A DNA stretch of 64,000 bases from Hanleya hanleyi (lineage: Eukaryota > Mollusca > Polyplacophora > Lepidopleurida > Hanleyidae), in contig JAVTVY010006821.1 in the NCBI GenBank assembly GCA_036873755.1, forward strand, positions 186,001 through 250,000, in the 5' to 3' direction. Of this stretch, positions 9,579 to 24,500 are shown one piece after another. Position 1 is the first letter of the stretch; every line of letters starts with the position of its first letter. The position numbers and the translations under genes were made by a program. The notes beneath the pieces are model-generated. The model did not search any database and was not told the DNA's origin. It saw only the letters and a program-made list of their open reading frames with translations.

Positions 9579-12500
9579 CTGAAAACGAGAAGAATTATGG
9601 CATTACAATTGCTCTTCACAGAATCTACCCTAAAAGATTTTTTAAAAAGCTTGCCGACAGAGGTGTAATAACCTTTTAAACCAAAAAAAATCTTCTTTGA
9701 AATACCACATTGGACAAATTCATAAACAACCACAACACAATGCAGAAGCCATCAGTTTGCTTGGATGTATGCCCCCTCTACCCACCCAACCACACATGCT
9801 GCAGGGTAAAATCGAGACAGTTCACATTTACATAATAATAACAATGACAAATTGCTATAACTCTGGGGAAAAATCTTCAAAACAGTAAGAAAAACCTGAG
9901 AGAGCACATCTACGGTGTAGCAAGCAGCTTCCATGTAAGTTTCGAGTTGTCAATCCAATAGTAATCAAGATTTGGATCGGACAAACATATAGTGATGTTG
10001 GTAATAAAGAGCCATAACTCTGGTGAAAATCATTTGAACCGACAGTGAGCATCTTTCAAGTTAGTTTCAAACTTGTTTGACAATTAAGAAGAGGAATACA
10101 GCCTAGGCAACAATGTACATAGCATACATTGATGTCGTTGATGAAGGGACATAACTTTGTGAAAAATCACCGAAAGGGGTAAAAACCTGACAGCGCATAT
10201 ATACAGAATATTCAGCATCTTCAATGTAACTTTCCAAGCGGTTCATAAAATAATAACTGAGAAATTGACTGAAGCACATATTGATCTTGAGGATAAAAGG
10301 GAGAACCATAAAAACAGCGAAAAAACCTAACAGTGGACATCTACAAGATATCAGCACCTTCCGTATGAGTTTCAATTCGTCACTCAAATAGTAGCTGAGA
10401 TATTCTCAGGGCAAGTAGGGTGATATGGATGGATGAAGGAAGCTCAGTGAATCCATATGCCCCCCTCCCTAGTTAGAAGAGGGGGGGGGGGGCATAAACA
10501 AACAGTGGGGTAGCTTGTACAGGCCAATGCAAGAGACAACGATCAGACATGATACAAGTGGATTGTAAATATAATCTTCGAACTGATGCTTTAAGAAGAA
10601 CATTAACAGATTGATAGTCTGTTTCTCTTTCAATTTCTCCACAGACCGATGATAATCCTACATTTCTTTTTGATAATTTGAGCTGATCAAAGTTTTTTAG
10701 AAGTGTCCAATAGAACAAAATGGACAGATGGAGAAGTGAATCAGGAAGTGGATGAAAGTCTGAGCATGCATATCTGAACCTTGAACATCACAAGAAGATG
10801 TCGGTTCTGTACGGGATCAGGCGATGCATTGAATAAGAATGATTTAAGCTCCCAGGATGGGGCTTATGGGTGGGGCTCAGTGCTCTCAGGTTGGGGACAT
10901 GCTACCAAGGGTTGTGGGTTGGTTAATATGTGTAGCATGCTGTAAGCTCCCAGAATATATCAGGGTTTGGGATTGGGCAATGCTAAATTTAGGAGTTAAA
11001 CGGTGGGGTTCGGAGCTCCAGGGGTAAGAACATGCTCCCGAAGGTAGTAGATGGGTTCAATAAATGTAGCATGATGTAAGCTCTCGGAATCTATAAAGTC
11101 AGGTGAGGTTCAGTTTAGGAGATAGAGGGTGGGGTTCGGTGCCCCTGCTCCCAAGGATAGTGAATGGGTACAGTAAGTGTAGCATGATGTAAGTATCAGA
11201 ATCTATAAGGGTATGGGGTCGGGCGAGGCTTACCCTATTTCTTCTAATATTTCGAACAGCATTAGACTTAGAAGTGAGTGAGTAGGGTTTAATGTATTTT
11301 TCAACCTTGTTTCAGTCATATCACGACAGTGCCTATATGTGCCAACACAAGAGTGCTCACAGTTCCTATTACCCTGGAAACTGATCAGCCCAGCCAGTAC
11401 ATCACCCGGTCACCCATCCAAAACCATCTTTATGTCAACCGAGGATAAATACTATGGCTTGGATATGTTATTTATCCCAAGAACAGAAAAGACAGCTAGT
11501 GAAATTTGTAGAATCAGGGAATAATCCAGGCATTTGTTTGGTCCTCAAAAACCGGGAAACCGAGAGAAATCATTCATGCGCAGAACCGATGAGCAGTGGG
11601 CTTAAAACATGCTAAAATGGCGGTCTGCATGGAATTAGTCAAGAAGCAGGATGCGAGTTGAAAAATTTAGTCTTTCCAACTGCTGTACACAGGAAATAAT
11701 TATTTCTTTGATAAATAATAAAAATAAGTTCATTAGAGTGATTTTAAGTTTTGGTTTTGGTTTACATTTTACAGACATTCAAATAGTTCTTGGGTGCGCG
11801 AGTTTGGGCGCAGGTATCGGTATACCGGTATCAAAACCCAACTAGATTACTCCCTGAGAATATTAGCAGAATTTCTCCCTGCAAATGCCTAAAGTAACTT
11901 TGCTGTCTGAATAATTAGAAGAAATAGGGTAGTTTAAGAGATAGAAGATGGGAACATCCGGGGGTAGAGGATGGGCTCAATAAGTGTAGCATGATGTAAG
12001 TTCCCAAAATGTATTAGGGTGCTGTACCCCAAATGTATTAGGGTGCTGTGGACAGGAAAAATTTTAAAGTCCAAAACTGATCACAAATCTGCAAAAAATT
12101 CACTATTGGTAATTTTGTCAAAAAATGATATTACTTGGTCTGGAAAGTTTCAGAACATTCTGATGGTTGTATCAATGTATATGTATAAACCTTCATCATC
12201 AAAAGACAAAGTGTGATCACAAAACTTTAACATGAAAACTGAATGTTGACACCAGCCAGCCAACCTGCCAGACATCAACAATCAATAAGACAGATATTCC
12301 ATCTGTCCAAAAACCAGAACATATCCCATGGTGCTCTGTTGTTTGTATAAAAGTCCATTTGACATGAAGGAGATCTGAAATTATAACATGACAAACATCA
12401 TGGATATGGACAAAGGAAGAGATGGACTGGTTTGGTCTTATTCATACAGCTTGGAAAACTGTCTGATACATATTAAAAGCTGAATGGGACTTTTCTTTCT

Positions 12501-15500
12501 CTCTCTCTGACTAATACAGAATCAGTTGGACCAGAGAGATCATAATGAGTATACAGGACATACCTGAGACCTGGCTAGACTGATCTGTTCCTGACAGAAG
12601 TATAATGCCTGATCCAGGATGGGGGCATCCTTAACCACCTGTAGTATAAGAATGCAAACAAAATGCTTAAAAGTAGAACAATAAAGAATCTGAGCTTCTC
12701 TAATCTTTGGGACAAGAATATTTATTACTGTAACCTCCATTGTACTGTGAAATATTTGAATAGCTCTCAGTTTCTCTTGTACATAAGGTTGTATTAGACC
12801 ACAATAACTACCACTCTAGGCACGAAGTAATGTTAAGCAAACTTTCTTCCACAAATTACAGGTTTACTGCCTGAATTATTGGTGATATTTGTGAGGAAAG
12901 AAAATGAAAGTATCTGTCAAAACCAATATTGACGCAGCTTCAACCTGTTTAGTAACTATTGTACAGTTCATTATACTACTACATTTCTGCAGTGTATCCT
13001 CTCTGTATTAGCTCACCTTGTCCTTACCGACGATCTTATACGCTGAAGCAAACAAGTCGTTGACTCTGTCTATATAGGCAAACATTTTGTTGACTCCATA
13101 GTTCCAGATTCTAAAGACTTCCATGAGGAAAGTGATGAGGGTAGCTGGGCTAGTCTCTGTCCTCAAGGTTACAAGCTTGGCCTCACCAGCGTCCAGAGCG
13201 TAATCATAGGCTTGCTTGGCAAAACACACCCTCTCTGAGTCTCTCAGGTATTTCCTTAAAACCAAAACCAAAGATCTGTATTCTTGAATCATGTCAAGCA
13301 CACATACAAATCTGTGTCAAATTCTATGAAGTTTTTTTTCCACATTTCAGATGTCTTAAATAAATTAAAAGTCAGTGAAAGCATCTGCCAATAGCTAATT
13401 TATCCTGATTCAGCTGTTTATCTTGATTATTACCAACCAGAAATGTGCACAGCAGTTTCAACCAAAAGAAACTTCACCCAGTTATACGATCAATAGCACC
13501 ATTAATGAAACTGTGTGTATGGTAGCACTAGGGATAAGAGATGGTACTATTCATGATGAGAATGCTGTGCACACATGTCTGATTGGTTTATAATAACAGA
13601 AGAGATACCTTGGTTTGTATATAATACATACGGGATTGAGAAACGCGAGTGTATCAATAAATATATTTGTATATTAATTTTTCAAGGCATCTAATACATA
13701 ACTCTGTATAAAATGATTGCACTCATACATTGAGCAACAGGTGTTTGTGTTACATTTGATAAGAATATATGACATATATATTATTTCTACTTTGTTGTGT
13801 TCAGATATTTGCAGATGTTAAGGTGGAGGTCACATACTTGCCCATATCAGGTACACGGGATAGTTGATGATGGACCTGTAGAAGTGTACTACAGTCCTGT
13901 TGTTCTCTCAGTACCTCCAGCACCAGCTGAATTGAGCGGTTCAGATGAGATGGAAAACTCCCTGACCGGTCTATCTCATCTATAGGGATTCGCCACACCC
14001 CCTACAATACAGAAGAGATAATGGAATAGATCAGTACTATGGACAATCCATTCCAACATCCAAGTTATACATTAACAGATACATGTTATCATCTGGGTAA
14101 GCATGGTAAGTTATAGAGAATATAAGGAATCACCATATGTATACAATCAAGTTATTTCAATAGATTATATTTCGGAAAATATTATAGGCTTCGGAAAAGT
14201 ATGGGTTGATTTATATGCCTAGGCCAGTTCAGCAAATTATTGTGATACATGTAGATGTAAGGGAGTACAGCAAGTATTTCTGACAGCTACAGGACAGTCT
14301 CTTTCAGAGACATCTTTGAGGTACTAGGACATACTGCTGCACAAACAACTGGAATATGATGAAGTTCTGAATTTAAATGGAAATCTTACCTTAAAAAAGT
14401 CAGTATGTTTACGATCAGCGAAGATTCCAGGAGCAGACATATGATCCAATTGCTGCCAGTTAGGATTACCAAGCAGGAGGTCACGAGAATACTGGACATT
14501 CTATCAAAATGAGAGTAGGTACCATGACATTTACAGGTGATTGAACATACATATATAATACACTTTTTACTTTGCTGGGTTATGACAATCTTTTATATCA
14601 GAGCTTTTCTTCAGTAATTATCACCGTGGTATGACACTGTAACACAATCTATGTCTCTGAAACAAGTACCCGGTATCACTGCACCTTGATAGGCGACTGT
14701 GAAATAAATAAAAGCAAAAAACTTTTCTCCAGTCTCTTTGAAATGTAGTGGTGTAATAGAGTTGAATGCATGTTGAGTCAAACGCAGGGCTAAAATCGTT
14801 TTGCTAAGAGCAGCGCATGATGCATGTGCAGCTAGATGTGAAGTCCTGTATGTTGACCGATGCCAACTTAAATGCCCTTATGACTGCGCTAGTCCAGTGA
14901 TCCTGTGTTAATTAATATCAAGTTACTTGAGCAGGTATTCCAGGTATTTGATTGAGATTCTTTTGATTACATGTACATGTACCTCCTATCATTCAGGTGG
15001 AATGGGTACACAACAAAAAAAATAAATAAATGAAAACCTCCGGTTTCAGGGCTATTTGGAACACATCAATGATATGGCTTACCTTATGTAAAGTTGAGTT
15101 GAAGTATACATGGGCCAGTCTGTACAGAGATTTGTAATGTTGTGGGAACCTGGACAGACAGAGTTGTAGAGCAGATATACACATGTCCATCAGTTCCTTG
15201 TGTTTAGGATTGTCAAAACCTGGAGGACCATAGCTGGCTTTATTCACTTCATCTACTTTCATCACAGTGTCTTTAACTTCCAGGGCTGAAGAAACATCTT
15301 TATCCTTTGGAATTGATCCTACACCAGAGGAACTTTGTCCATGATCTGATTCGAAGATATCACAAACTCCTTTGGACTCATCCTTATTCACAACTGCTTC
15401 ACCCACAGACTTTTTCTCGTTAACATCTTTGACATGTGTTTCTGATGAATCTTTACCCATTTCACATTGAGCTGGACTGTCTTGGGAAGGCTCTGGATCC

Positions 15501-18500
15501 TTCTTGTCTGATATGGCCAGGTTATCAGTCTTTGCTGAGCCTTTAGATTTCATGTCTCCAGAAAGTGCTTTATTGGACTTCTGAAATACTTCATCTGTGT
15601 CCATTGATTCTTCAGTGATAGGAGGTTTACTGGTTTTAACAGGGGTACACAGATCTATGATTTCATATTTAGGATCAGATGAATGTTTCATGTTAGGATC
15701 AGATAGGGGTTTTTGGGAGGAATCAGGTTGAACCTGATCAGGCTGAACAGAAGTAACTGTCTCTGGCTTTAGTGAGGCATCATCATACGGAGATTGTAAC
15801 ATGATATCAGATTGAGACTGTAATTGCTGTGAAGTATCAGATTGCTGATTTACTGAAGGATCAGATTGTGATTGTGAGGGAAGGCCCTGTGATTGTTTGA
15901 GAGGATCTGGGTTAGGACCAGCTGTTCTGATTTCTGCCTTGACATTTGAATTGGAAGCCGTTCCAGTGGTCTCTTTCCCTAAAATGTCAGCCATCAAGAA
16001 TGAGGTAGACTTTGGCTTGGGACTGACGGTTGGGACTGCACCACTCTCCCTGCCATCACTGAGGACTATCCTCCTCACAGCTCCGAAACGAGATGGTGAC
16101 GACTCGGAACTCTCACTCGGACTATCAGATGTCTGGGCACTCTCCCTGTTCAGCTCGTCCATGCGAACTCTCTCCCTTCCTTCCCTGCTCTTCTGCCGAG
16201 AGTAGTCATGATCCTGGGGTGTGACATGGTACTTGTGATGGCCTCGGGTGGGAGTCAGAGGTAAGGCTCCAGTAAATGACTCATCAGCACCTGAAGATGC
16301 ACTCTCCCGTCTGGGGAGGAAGGAAACATTCACATCATAAAGCACTTTACTCAATAAAAGCCTTGGCTTTAATATATGTACAAAGACACAAACTGAGATC
16401 CTTTATAAAATGTCATAAATACTGAACTTGACGCAAGAAAAATAGCTCACAGTTATCTCCAATAAACTGATCTATCACCAATTACATATGGACTGAAAGT
16501 GGAAAACCTAGAGCTATAGTCCTGCAAAATATATCACTTTTTTATTTAAGTGTGGCCTCGCTATGACTTTTTTCACTAGAACAATGTAATTAGAATTCGG
16601 CATTAAAACAATAGGTCAGTCAGCTTATATATGCTTCTAGCTCATCATCAGCATTATGAATTAGGAAAGTCTAGCTATAAACTTGAAACATATTGCATTA
16701 TACAGAACTTGACCTTGATAAAATAAGTCAAGGTCAGCCAAATTGGAAAGGTTTCTAGTAAATCGCCAGTTGTGTATGAAGTACGAAGCCAAGCTGCAAA
16801 TCTTCAAAAGATACTAGCAATCCTAGAAGTTTACCTTGATAAAATAGGTCAAGGTCTATTCTGTGGGATTCTGACCTATCGCCAGTTGCATATGTTATAT
16901 GAATTTGGAAAGCCAGACTTTAATTCTTGGAGAGATATAGTGTTAACAAGCAAGATGGACAGACAAGACGGAGGGACAATGCAGACAATACCCTTTGGCC
17001 AAAATTAGTCGAAGGCTAAATACCAATAGGCTTCTTCTTCACCATCACAATCCACATCTCTGAACTGTACTTATAGCATCAACATAACAATTTTTCAAGA
17101 TTTACTGCTTTTGATATTTTGATAAATGTATAGAGTTCCTCATTGCCCCATGGGTAAGGTATACCCTAATCTTGGTATCAATCCATGACCTGGAACTGGA
17201 GATATTGCACAGATTACATTAACAGATGGACAGATATAACTATAGCATTATACATCCTCGATTCAGGACAGGTGCAAAACTATATAACTGATATTTCAAT
17301 TAATGGAAGGAAACTCAATATATAGCTGTTGTATTGAGGTACTGGGAAAGTCTTAATGTTTTCAATGAAATGAATGTCCATTCAGATCCAATTAGAAACA
17401 TGACCATTCAGACGATTCTTGGTAAGAACACAGCTGTCGTGCAAAAAGCTGGCTGATTACCCTAAATAATCTTGTTAATTTTGATGAGGAAAGTGATGAA
17501 TTGCAAATGCAAGTAATCTTGATAAAAATTAACAGTTCATTTCATAATTATGATATGAATATCTTCAAAGTGCACTTCGCTTTCATAGTTTTAAGGTCTC
17601 CAGTTAAAACTAGTTGACACTGAAATTAATTGAGGGAAATGGCAAAGCCAAACTCATGATAAATCTGATAAAAAATTATATTTCATCTCACAAATAGCAG
17701 GTGCACAGTTTCAAAGCATGTTTAATAAGCCTGCAAAGTTAAAAAAAAACATCCAGTCAAAAGCCTAGCACTACTTGATTACAAGTATACAATTTAAGTG
17801 TGACAGACAAATGAACAGACATTGCAAACATGAGCAGTGTGACTAACGTCACAGGACCTACGAAGTAGAGTAGGCATTAGGACTCGAACGCGAACTGAAC
17901 TCTTGGAAATCTCCACCCCCAGTTGAAATCCTGCCTATATTAGGATGGGCACCGCCCAAGTCAGAATCGCCAGTGATTTTCATCAAAAATCACCAGAAAT
18001 TTTCATCAAAAGTAGGTCAGCTCAGAACTTGTTGGTAGCAATCTCCTAATGCGCCTTCATTCCAAAAATAAATAACGATCGCCGATTTAATTTTACAATT
18101 TTTAAACTAAAGGAAACAGATTGAATAATAAAAAGTTCAGTAGATTTCAAGCTTTACGTGTGAAAATACATTTACATCTCTTTAATGGTTTTCAGTGACC
18201 TTGTCCAGGATCAAAACAACTTTTTGAATCGCATTATTTTCCCAACAATACAACAAATTTTTATATATAGTACTATAGTAGAAAGGTAGCATTTATGTAG
18301 TTTACGGTAATTCAACTCAAGACCAACACCTCTGCACAAGATAATAATGATTCTATGTCATTCTCCTGAGCATAACCGGTACAAAGACGAATAAATAGCG
18401 TCTCTACATCACGTTGTTATCTAGATATATGAGACAACACATTTTTGGGTATCGGCAATCTGATGAATGTACTATTCCGGTTTTCTTGTTTCACATTATA

Positions 18501-21500
18501 TTCTATGGCGGTTGATCGGTGATTTTCTTCGTTGATAAACATTTAAACCACCTCAGCTTCGTTGTGTGAATCGGAATTGCATTGCTGTGACACACCAACA
18601 CACTCCGTGGCAGTGATTCTGTATCCCCCAATCAAGGAATCAAAATGGATCAAGATTTGAAATGACAAGAAAAATTTAGACATATTTTGTTTACACATTA
18701 AATTTTTTATTTAAATTATATCCAAGTGTGATATATAGTCAATATTCGAGAGGTACAAAAAAACCTCAAAGTATGTGCTCATATTTTCACATCATGATCA
18801 AAAATTAAACATTTATAAACAATGTTACTATTTATAACCAAACCAAACCTGCTTTGATTTATGCCTTGATCTCCGTCGGAGATATACAATACAAACGTTA
18901 AACGCCAGTTTAAAACCAAAAGTTATCTCCCCTGGGGAGTTATCCTCCCCAGGGAGTCATCTCCCTTCAGGGGAGCTCACCCTACTCTCTCCTGGGGAGT
19001 TATCCTCCCCCAGAGAGTAGTCTCCCTTTAGGGGAGCTCTCCTGCTCAGCCTGGATATAAAAGCCAGCTCCCAGCATATATTCCTCCTCTTTCTCATTGT
19101 TTTACAAACCGAGACCTGTGGTGTACAAGGCCGCGGAGTGAGGGGAAGGATGGGAGGGCCATTACATCAAAGCAGGTTTGGTTTGGTTATAAATAGTAAC
19201 ATTGTTTATAAATGTTTAATATTTATTGCCCAAACCGACACCTGCTTTGATTTATGCCTCACTACCAACATATGGAGGTGGGAACCTCGGCCCTAAAGAG
19301 ATTGCAATGGCAGGCTGAATATCCGCTGAGATAATCACATACAAGACACAATAATATTCAACAAGACACCTTAGCTAGAAATGCAAAAAAAGGTAATCAT
19401 GAATATAAGTAAGTGGCTACTTATCTTGTTGCATGTCTCCATGCAAGTAGCTGTTGTCTTGGATGTGGAGCACAAAGATACCCTCCGTATAGGGACTCCT
19501 GGAAACTTGCCAGGAATGAGCACTTGGAGGGCAGCAAGTATGAATTGGGAAGAGTTCTGTCTCCAAGATAACATACCAGGTGTCCAATTTCGTGATAGTG
19601 GTAGTGGTGCGAGAATTTACTGCCATGTGAAACGTGGACCCGAGCACACGAATCCAGCGAGTAAACAGGGATGAGAGGGGTCTAATGGTACGCCCTCGTC
19701 CAAACCTGACGCTATGAACCACCTAGTCAGTCCACATGATATGATCTAGAAGATCATAGCTCTAACCTGAAATGACACAAGCAGAATCGCATTAAAGGTA
19801 TAAAATATAACTCACCATTGTGTCAGGCTTGATTGTTGACTTGAGAGTCTGTGATAGGCAATCTGAGCTATAACTTCTTCATTGGTGATCAACTAGTATA
19901 TGGACTTATGATTTGTTGAGAGATGAGATGAGATGATACAGCAAGCTGTCAGACTTGCTGCGATGATCCAAAATGCCGCCCCCCCCCTCTTTTTGAAAAG
20001 TTACTTGACCACGTGCTGGGCAGCCACCAAAGGCCCAAGCATGGTCACTCTATCTGATTGCACTGACATGTCTCTCAGATAGAAGTTAGTGAATGTGGAA
20101 TTTGCCGTCCAAGCACAAGCCTGAACAATTTCATTGAGGGATAAGTTCTTCCATAACGGCCATGACGTCGCGATGGCACGAATTTCATGAGACGAAGCGG
20201 AAGACAGAAGCGGAGGAGCGTCAATGGCCAGTTGATATGACCACTTAATGGTTTTCTTTAACCATGAAGCAATGGTATTCTTAGTAATGTCACGTGTCGC
20301 CGAAGGACGAAGAGACAAGAATAATAGACGACGCGAGCCCCGACCGGAATCGGTACGAGTAAGATAGTGACGTATAGCTCGAACAGGGCATAACAGAAGG
20401 TCGTCCTCTAAACCATGTACAAAGTCTGATAACGCAGGAATGGAGTACAAACGTTGCGCACACGGACCTAAGCGAACAGACTCATTTTTGGCGATGAATT
20501 CCGGAATAGGCCGAAACGATACACGAGACCAATTCGCCGTCCAGGTCATTGATGATCTCTCAAGAGCATGCAGTTCAGACACTCTAGACGCCAAAGCAAA
20601 AGCCGCCAGAAAAGCCGTCTTGTAGGCCACAGCTTTAATCGAGGCGGACTCTAAGGGTTCAAAGGGCGGATGAATCAGAGCACACAGAACCACACCAATA
20701 TCCCATTTAGGTAACAGCTGTCGAGTACGGCGAGATTGTAGCGCAAATGCCCTAATGAGCGCAGAGATATTGTCGTTTAGACTAATGTCGATGCCTGCAG
20801 AAAGACGTAAAACCCTAGCCAAAGCAGACCGATACCCCTCAATGGTACTGATTTGAAACTTCCTGTCACGATGAAGATGAAGAAGGAAGTCAGCCACTAA
20901 GGAAACAGAGGCAGAATCGGGATCGGCATCACGTTCTCGGCACCAGGAGACGAAATAAGCCCATTTCGCTTGATAGAGTTGCGATGTGGAAGGTCGATTG
21001 GCTGACACCATCGTTTGCGCAACTTCCGCTGAAAATCCCTGGACAGTGAGTGCACTCTGGATAGTCTGCAGACGTGTAAATTGAGCCACCGCGGGTTGTG
21101 ATGAAATAACCCGTGAGGTTGACGTAACAGGGAGGGCCAAACTGGTAGACGTCGAGGTGGAGCCGTGAGAAGTGGCAGCAGAATCGGGAACCACTGACGA
21201 CGCGGCCACCACGGAACCACCAGTAACACCACGCAGTCGTGCTGAGCAATCTTCTGGAGAACTTCTAGAATGATGGCCATCGGTGGGTAGGCATAGGCTA
21301 GGAAGTTGTCCCAACTGATCGACAGAGCGTCGATGGCGAAGGCTTGAGGGTCCAGAATCGGACTGACAAAGAGAGCCAGCTGTGCATTGTTCCTTGTCGC
21401 AAATAGGTCGATTAGTGGAGACTCCCATATAATGCAAATCTGACGGAACACTTCCGGATGAAGTTGCCATTCGGTCTGGAGGACGGTGTTGGGACGAGAC

Positions 21501-24500
21501 AAACGATCCGCTAAGACATTGAGCCGACCCGGAACATGGCGAGCATGAAGATGGCAGTGATGAATGAGAGCCCAGTCGAAGAGATCCCATACCAGACGAA
21601 ACGTTGTGAGAGATCGGGTGGTACCCATCTTGTTGATATGGGCTATCACCGTCGAATTGTCTGTAGCTATGAGGAGGGACGAATTGCTGAGACGACAACT
21701 CCAATGTTGCACCGCTAGGATGACTGCCTTCATCTCCAAAAGGTTGATGTGAAGTTTGGACTCCAAAGTCGACCATCTGCCGGAGACCTCCAGATCGTCC
21801 AGATGGGCTCCCCAGCCCGTCTCGGAAGCATCTGTATAGAGATGGTAATCCGGAACCGGAAACCGGAACGGAACTCCCCGCATTACGTTGAGACGAGACT
21901 GCCACCAAATCAGATGTGGATGTAGCAACGTCAATACCGGGACCGCAGGATTGAGAGATGGCCTCTGAAGATAAGGAGACAGATGATACTGCAGAGGACG
22001 AACCTGGAGACGTCCGTAATGCGTAAGATCCTGCGTGGAAGTGAGCAAACCCAGAAGACTTTGCCACTGTTGTCTTGTCTGAAACGTTGACGATAAAAAC
22101 CTTCGAATCAGAACCTGGATTTTGGCCCAACGGTCTTCTGGAGGGTATACCAGTTGAAGATGAGTATCGAACACAGCCCCGATGTAACGCCGAACTTGTG
22201 CTGGAATCAATTCTGACTTTACGGGATGCGGAATGAAACCCAGATGGCGTAATACAAGCAGTGTGAAGCGGACTTGTGCGTTGAGACTGTCCTCGCCTGG
22301 GGCCCACATGAGTATGTCGTCTATATACACCTCGATGAAAATACCCCGAAGATGAAGGAACGCCAAGACAGGTGACGTAATGCGGGTAAATAGCCAAGGA
22401 GCGACATTGACCCCGAACGGGAGAACTTGCCATTCGAAGCACCGATCGTTGATGACAAAGCGTAGGAAGCGACGATGACGAGGATGAATAGGGATATGTA
22501 GGTAGGCGTCCTGGAGATCGATTGAGGCCAGCCAATCCAAATGATTGAGGCGGGCCCGAATCGATGTCACAGACGCCATCTTGAAATGAGGAGGAGTTAC
22601 AAGATGAAATTTGTTCAAAACCTTGAGGTCTATGACCATCCTCATTTGAGATGAATCCTTCTTTGGTACCAAGAAGACGTGGCTGTAAAAGCCCACGCTG
22701 ATGTCGTCTGGTGGAAGTTCTCTGACGGCATCTTTTGAGATTAAGGTGTCGACAGAGGACAGGAGCATCTTTACATGACCTGCGGAAACTGGAATTCGAG
22801 AAGGACGAGGCCGAGAGATGAGCCTTGGGCGGGTCTTGAAATCGAACAGGAATCCCTCCTTCAAAGTCCTTAAAATCCAGTCGTCGTCCGTAATCAAACG
22901 CCAGTTCTCGCAGAAAACCTGCAGACGTCCGCCCACAACCGGATGGCTGTAATGACGAAAAGCAGGTAGGTGGAAATCTTTGACGTGAACGGAGGCCGAA
23001 TAGTCATTTGGGGGCAGAGGCACCGCGCCTAAATCCTGATTTCCCACGGCCGGAGCGGCGACCACGGCCTTTACCTGGAGGTTTGTCGATACCACGAAAA
23101 TCATGCTGAGGAGCACCCTTCTGGGCGGACTTAGAAGCCCGACCCCGAGCAGGTTTCCGATCCAAGGAAAACGCGGGACGCCGAGTAACTGCCGAAACCA
23201 AACGAGCAGTTCGCTCTTCACGAATGGCGGGCATTACGGAGTCAATGGCATTGTTAAAAACCCATTTTGAAGACAATGGCTGCCGCTGAAGTTGGTCCTT
23301 AATAAAAGGTGGAACGTCCGATTTGACACCTTGAAGTAAGGAAGACTGTTGCGCTTGCAAAAGTGAAGCATACGAAAAGGCACCCGCCTGAATGACTGAA
23401 CGGTTAGCCCTAATAAGAGTATCCAAGAAGCCGCGTAAGTACTCAATGCGACCGGCAGATAACAAGGTAGCCCCATTTCTCAAACGTAACTCAGGATCCA
23501 GAGAAATCCTGGATGATGCCAGCAAAAACCAATCTGCGTAAGATGTAGCACGCTGGATAGACAATAACATATCCATAATACCCAAAAACACCTTAGATGG
23601 AACCGAAACCGCAGACGAAGAAGTTGCTTTCGTTAAACGACTCAGATCTCGATCTGTTTTGGGAGCCTTATCCGGCAACACGTTGTCATGGACCGGATGA
23701 CGAGAAACGGAGGGTTTCTTAAGTTTGTTGTCCTCTTCCAATTGATCATCAAATAACTTGAGATTGGACTCCCAAGCTGGAGACGGAGCGCAGGAGGAAA
23801 ACTTCCTTCGAGACGTCGACGATGCCGTAAACTCAGCCGAAGCCGCAGTAGGGCAAGCATAACGCGAAGAAAACGGCTCGGATGGCGTCGGCATATCCGG
23901 AACAAGCGCCAGAAGCGCTTTCATTTTGACAGGAAACGCCAACATAGAAGAATCCTCTGAACTATCCGCCACTGAAGAGGAATCATCATCATCAGACGAA
24001 TCCGACGAAACCGGAGCACGAACGGTGTGACAACGCTGGGGGGACAGGACACCCCTATTGTGAGTGTAGTCAAGAAACGGAGTCTGCGCATGACCAGACT
24101 GACGTGACAAACGGTGTGGCGATAAACGGGAACGTCGAACCGGGGAACGAGAACGGCGAACCGGAGAACCAGAAACCCGTAAAATAGCACCACGATGTCT
24201 CAGTGAATAAGAGCGACGAACTGGAGATCGAGAACGCCGAACTGGAGAATCAGAGTCAAGAACACGAGACGGTGTAACAGATCGTCGCGGTGACGAAATA
24301 ACACAACAAATCGGAGAACGAGAACGAGAACGGCGTTGTGTAGAACCCTGACGATAATCAGACACACGAGAATGATGACGCGAAGAGTCAACCTGAATCA
24401 AACCCGGTGGTTGCAAATCCGAAACGTGAACATTAGAAGCCGAACGATCTTCCATAGAAACAGATGTTGATTTCTTTATGGATGAACGAGCAGATTTAAA

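Larger units (their letters stand above)
12639..15082. other. CABIN1 introns 23-26 (between listed exons)
   Basis: These short AT-rich introns (12639-13016, 13255-13837, 14002-14389, 14501-15082) contain no gene or clear repeat that I can support. Confidence 0.5.

Noticed and set aside
19381..19722. Small ORFs near 19.4-19.7 kb
   Set aside because: Overlapping frames on both strands in the DIRS B 3' UTR without similarity.
21250..22535. First ~430 codons of the DIRS B recombinase frame as a real domain
   Set aside because: Low-complexity shadow of the overlapping RT frame. Recombinase similarity begins only near 21150.
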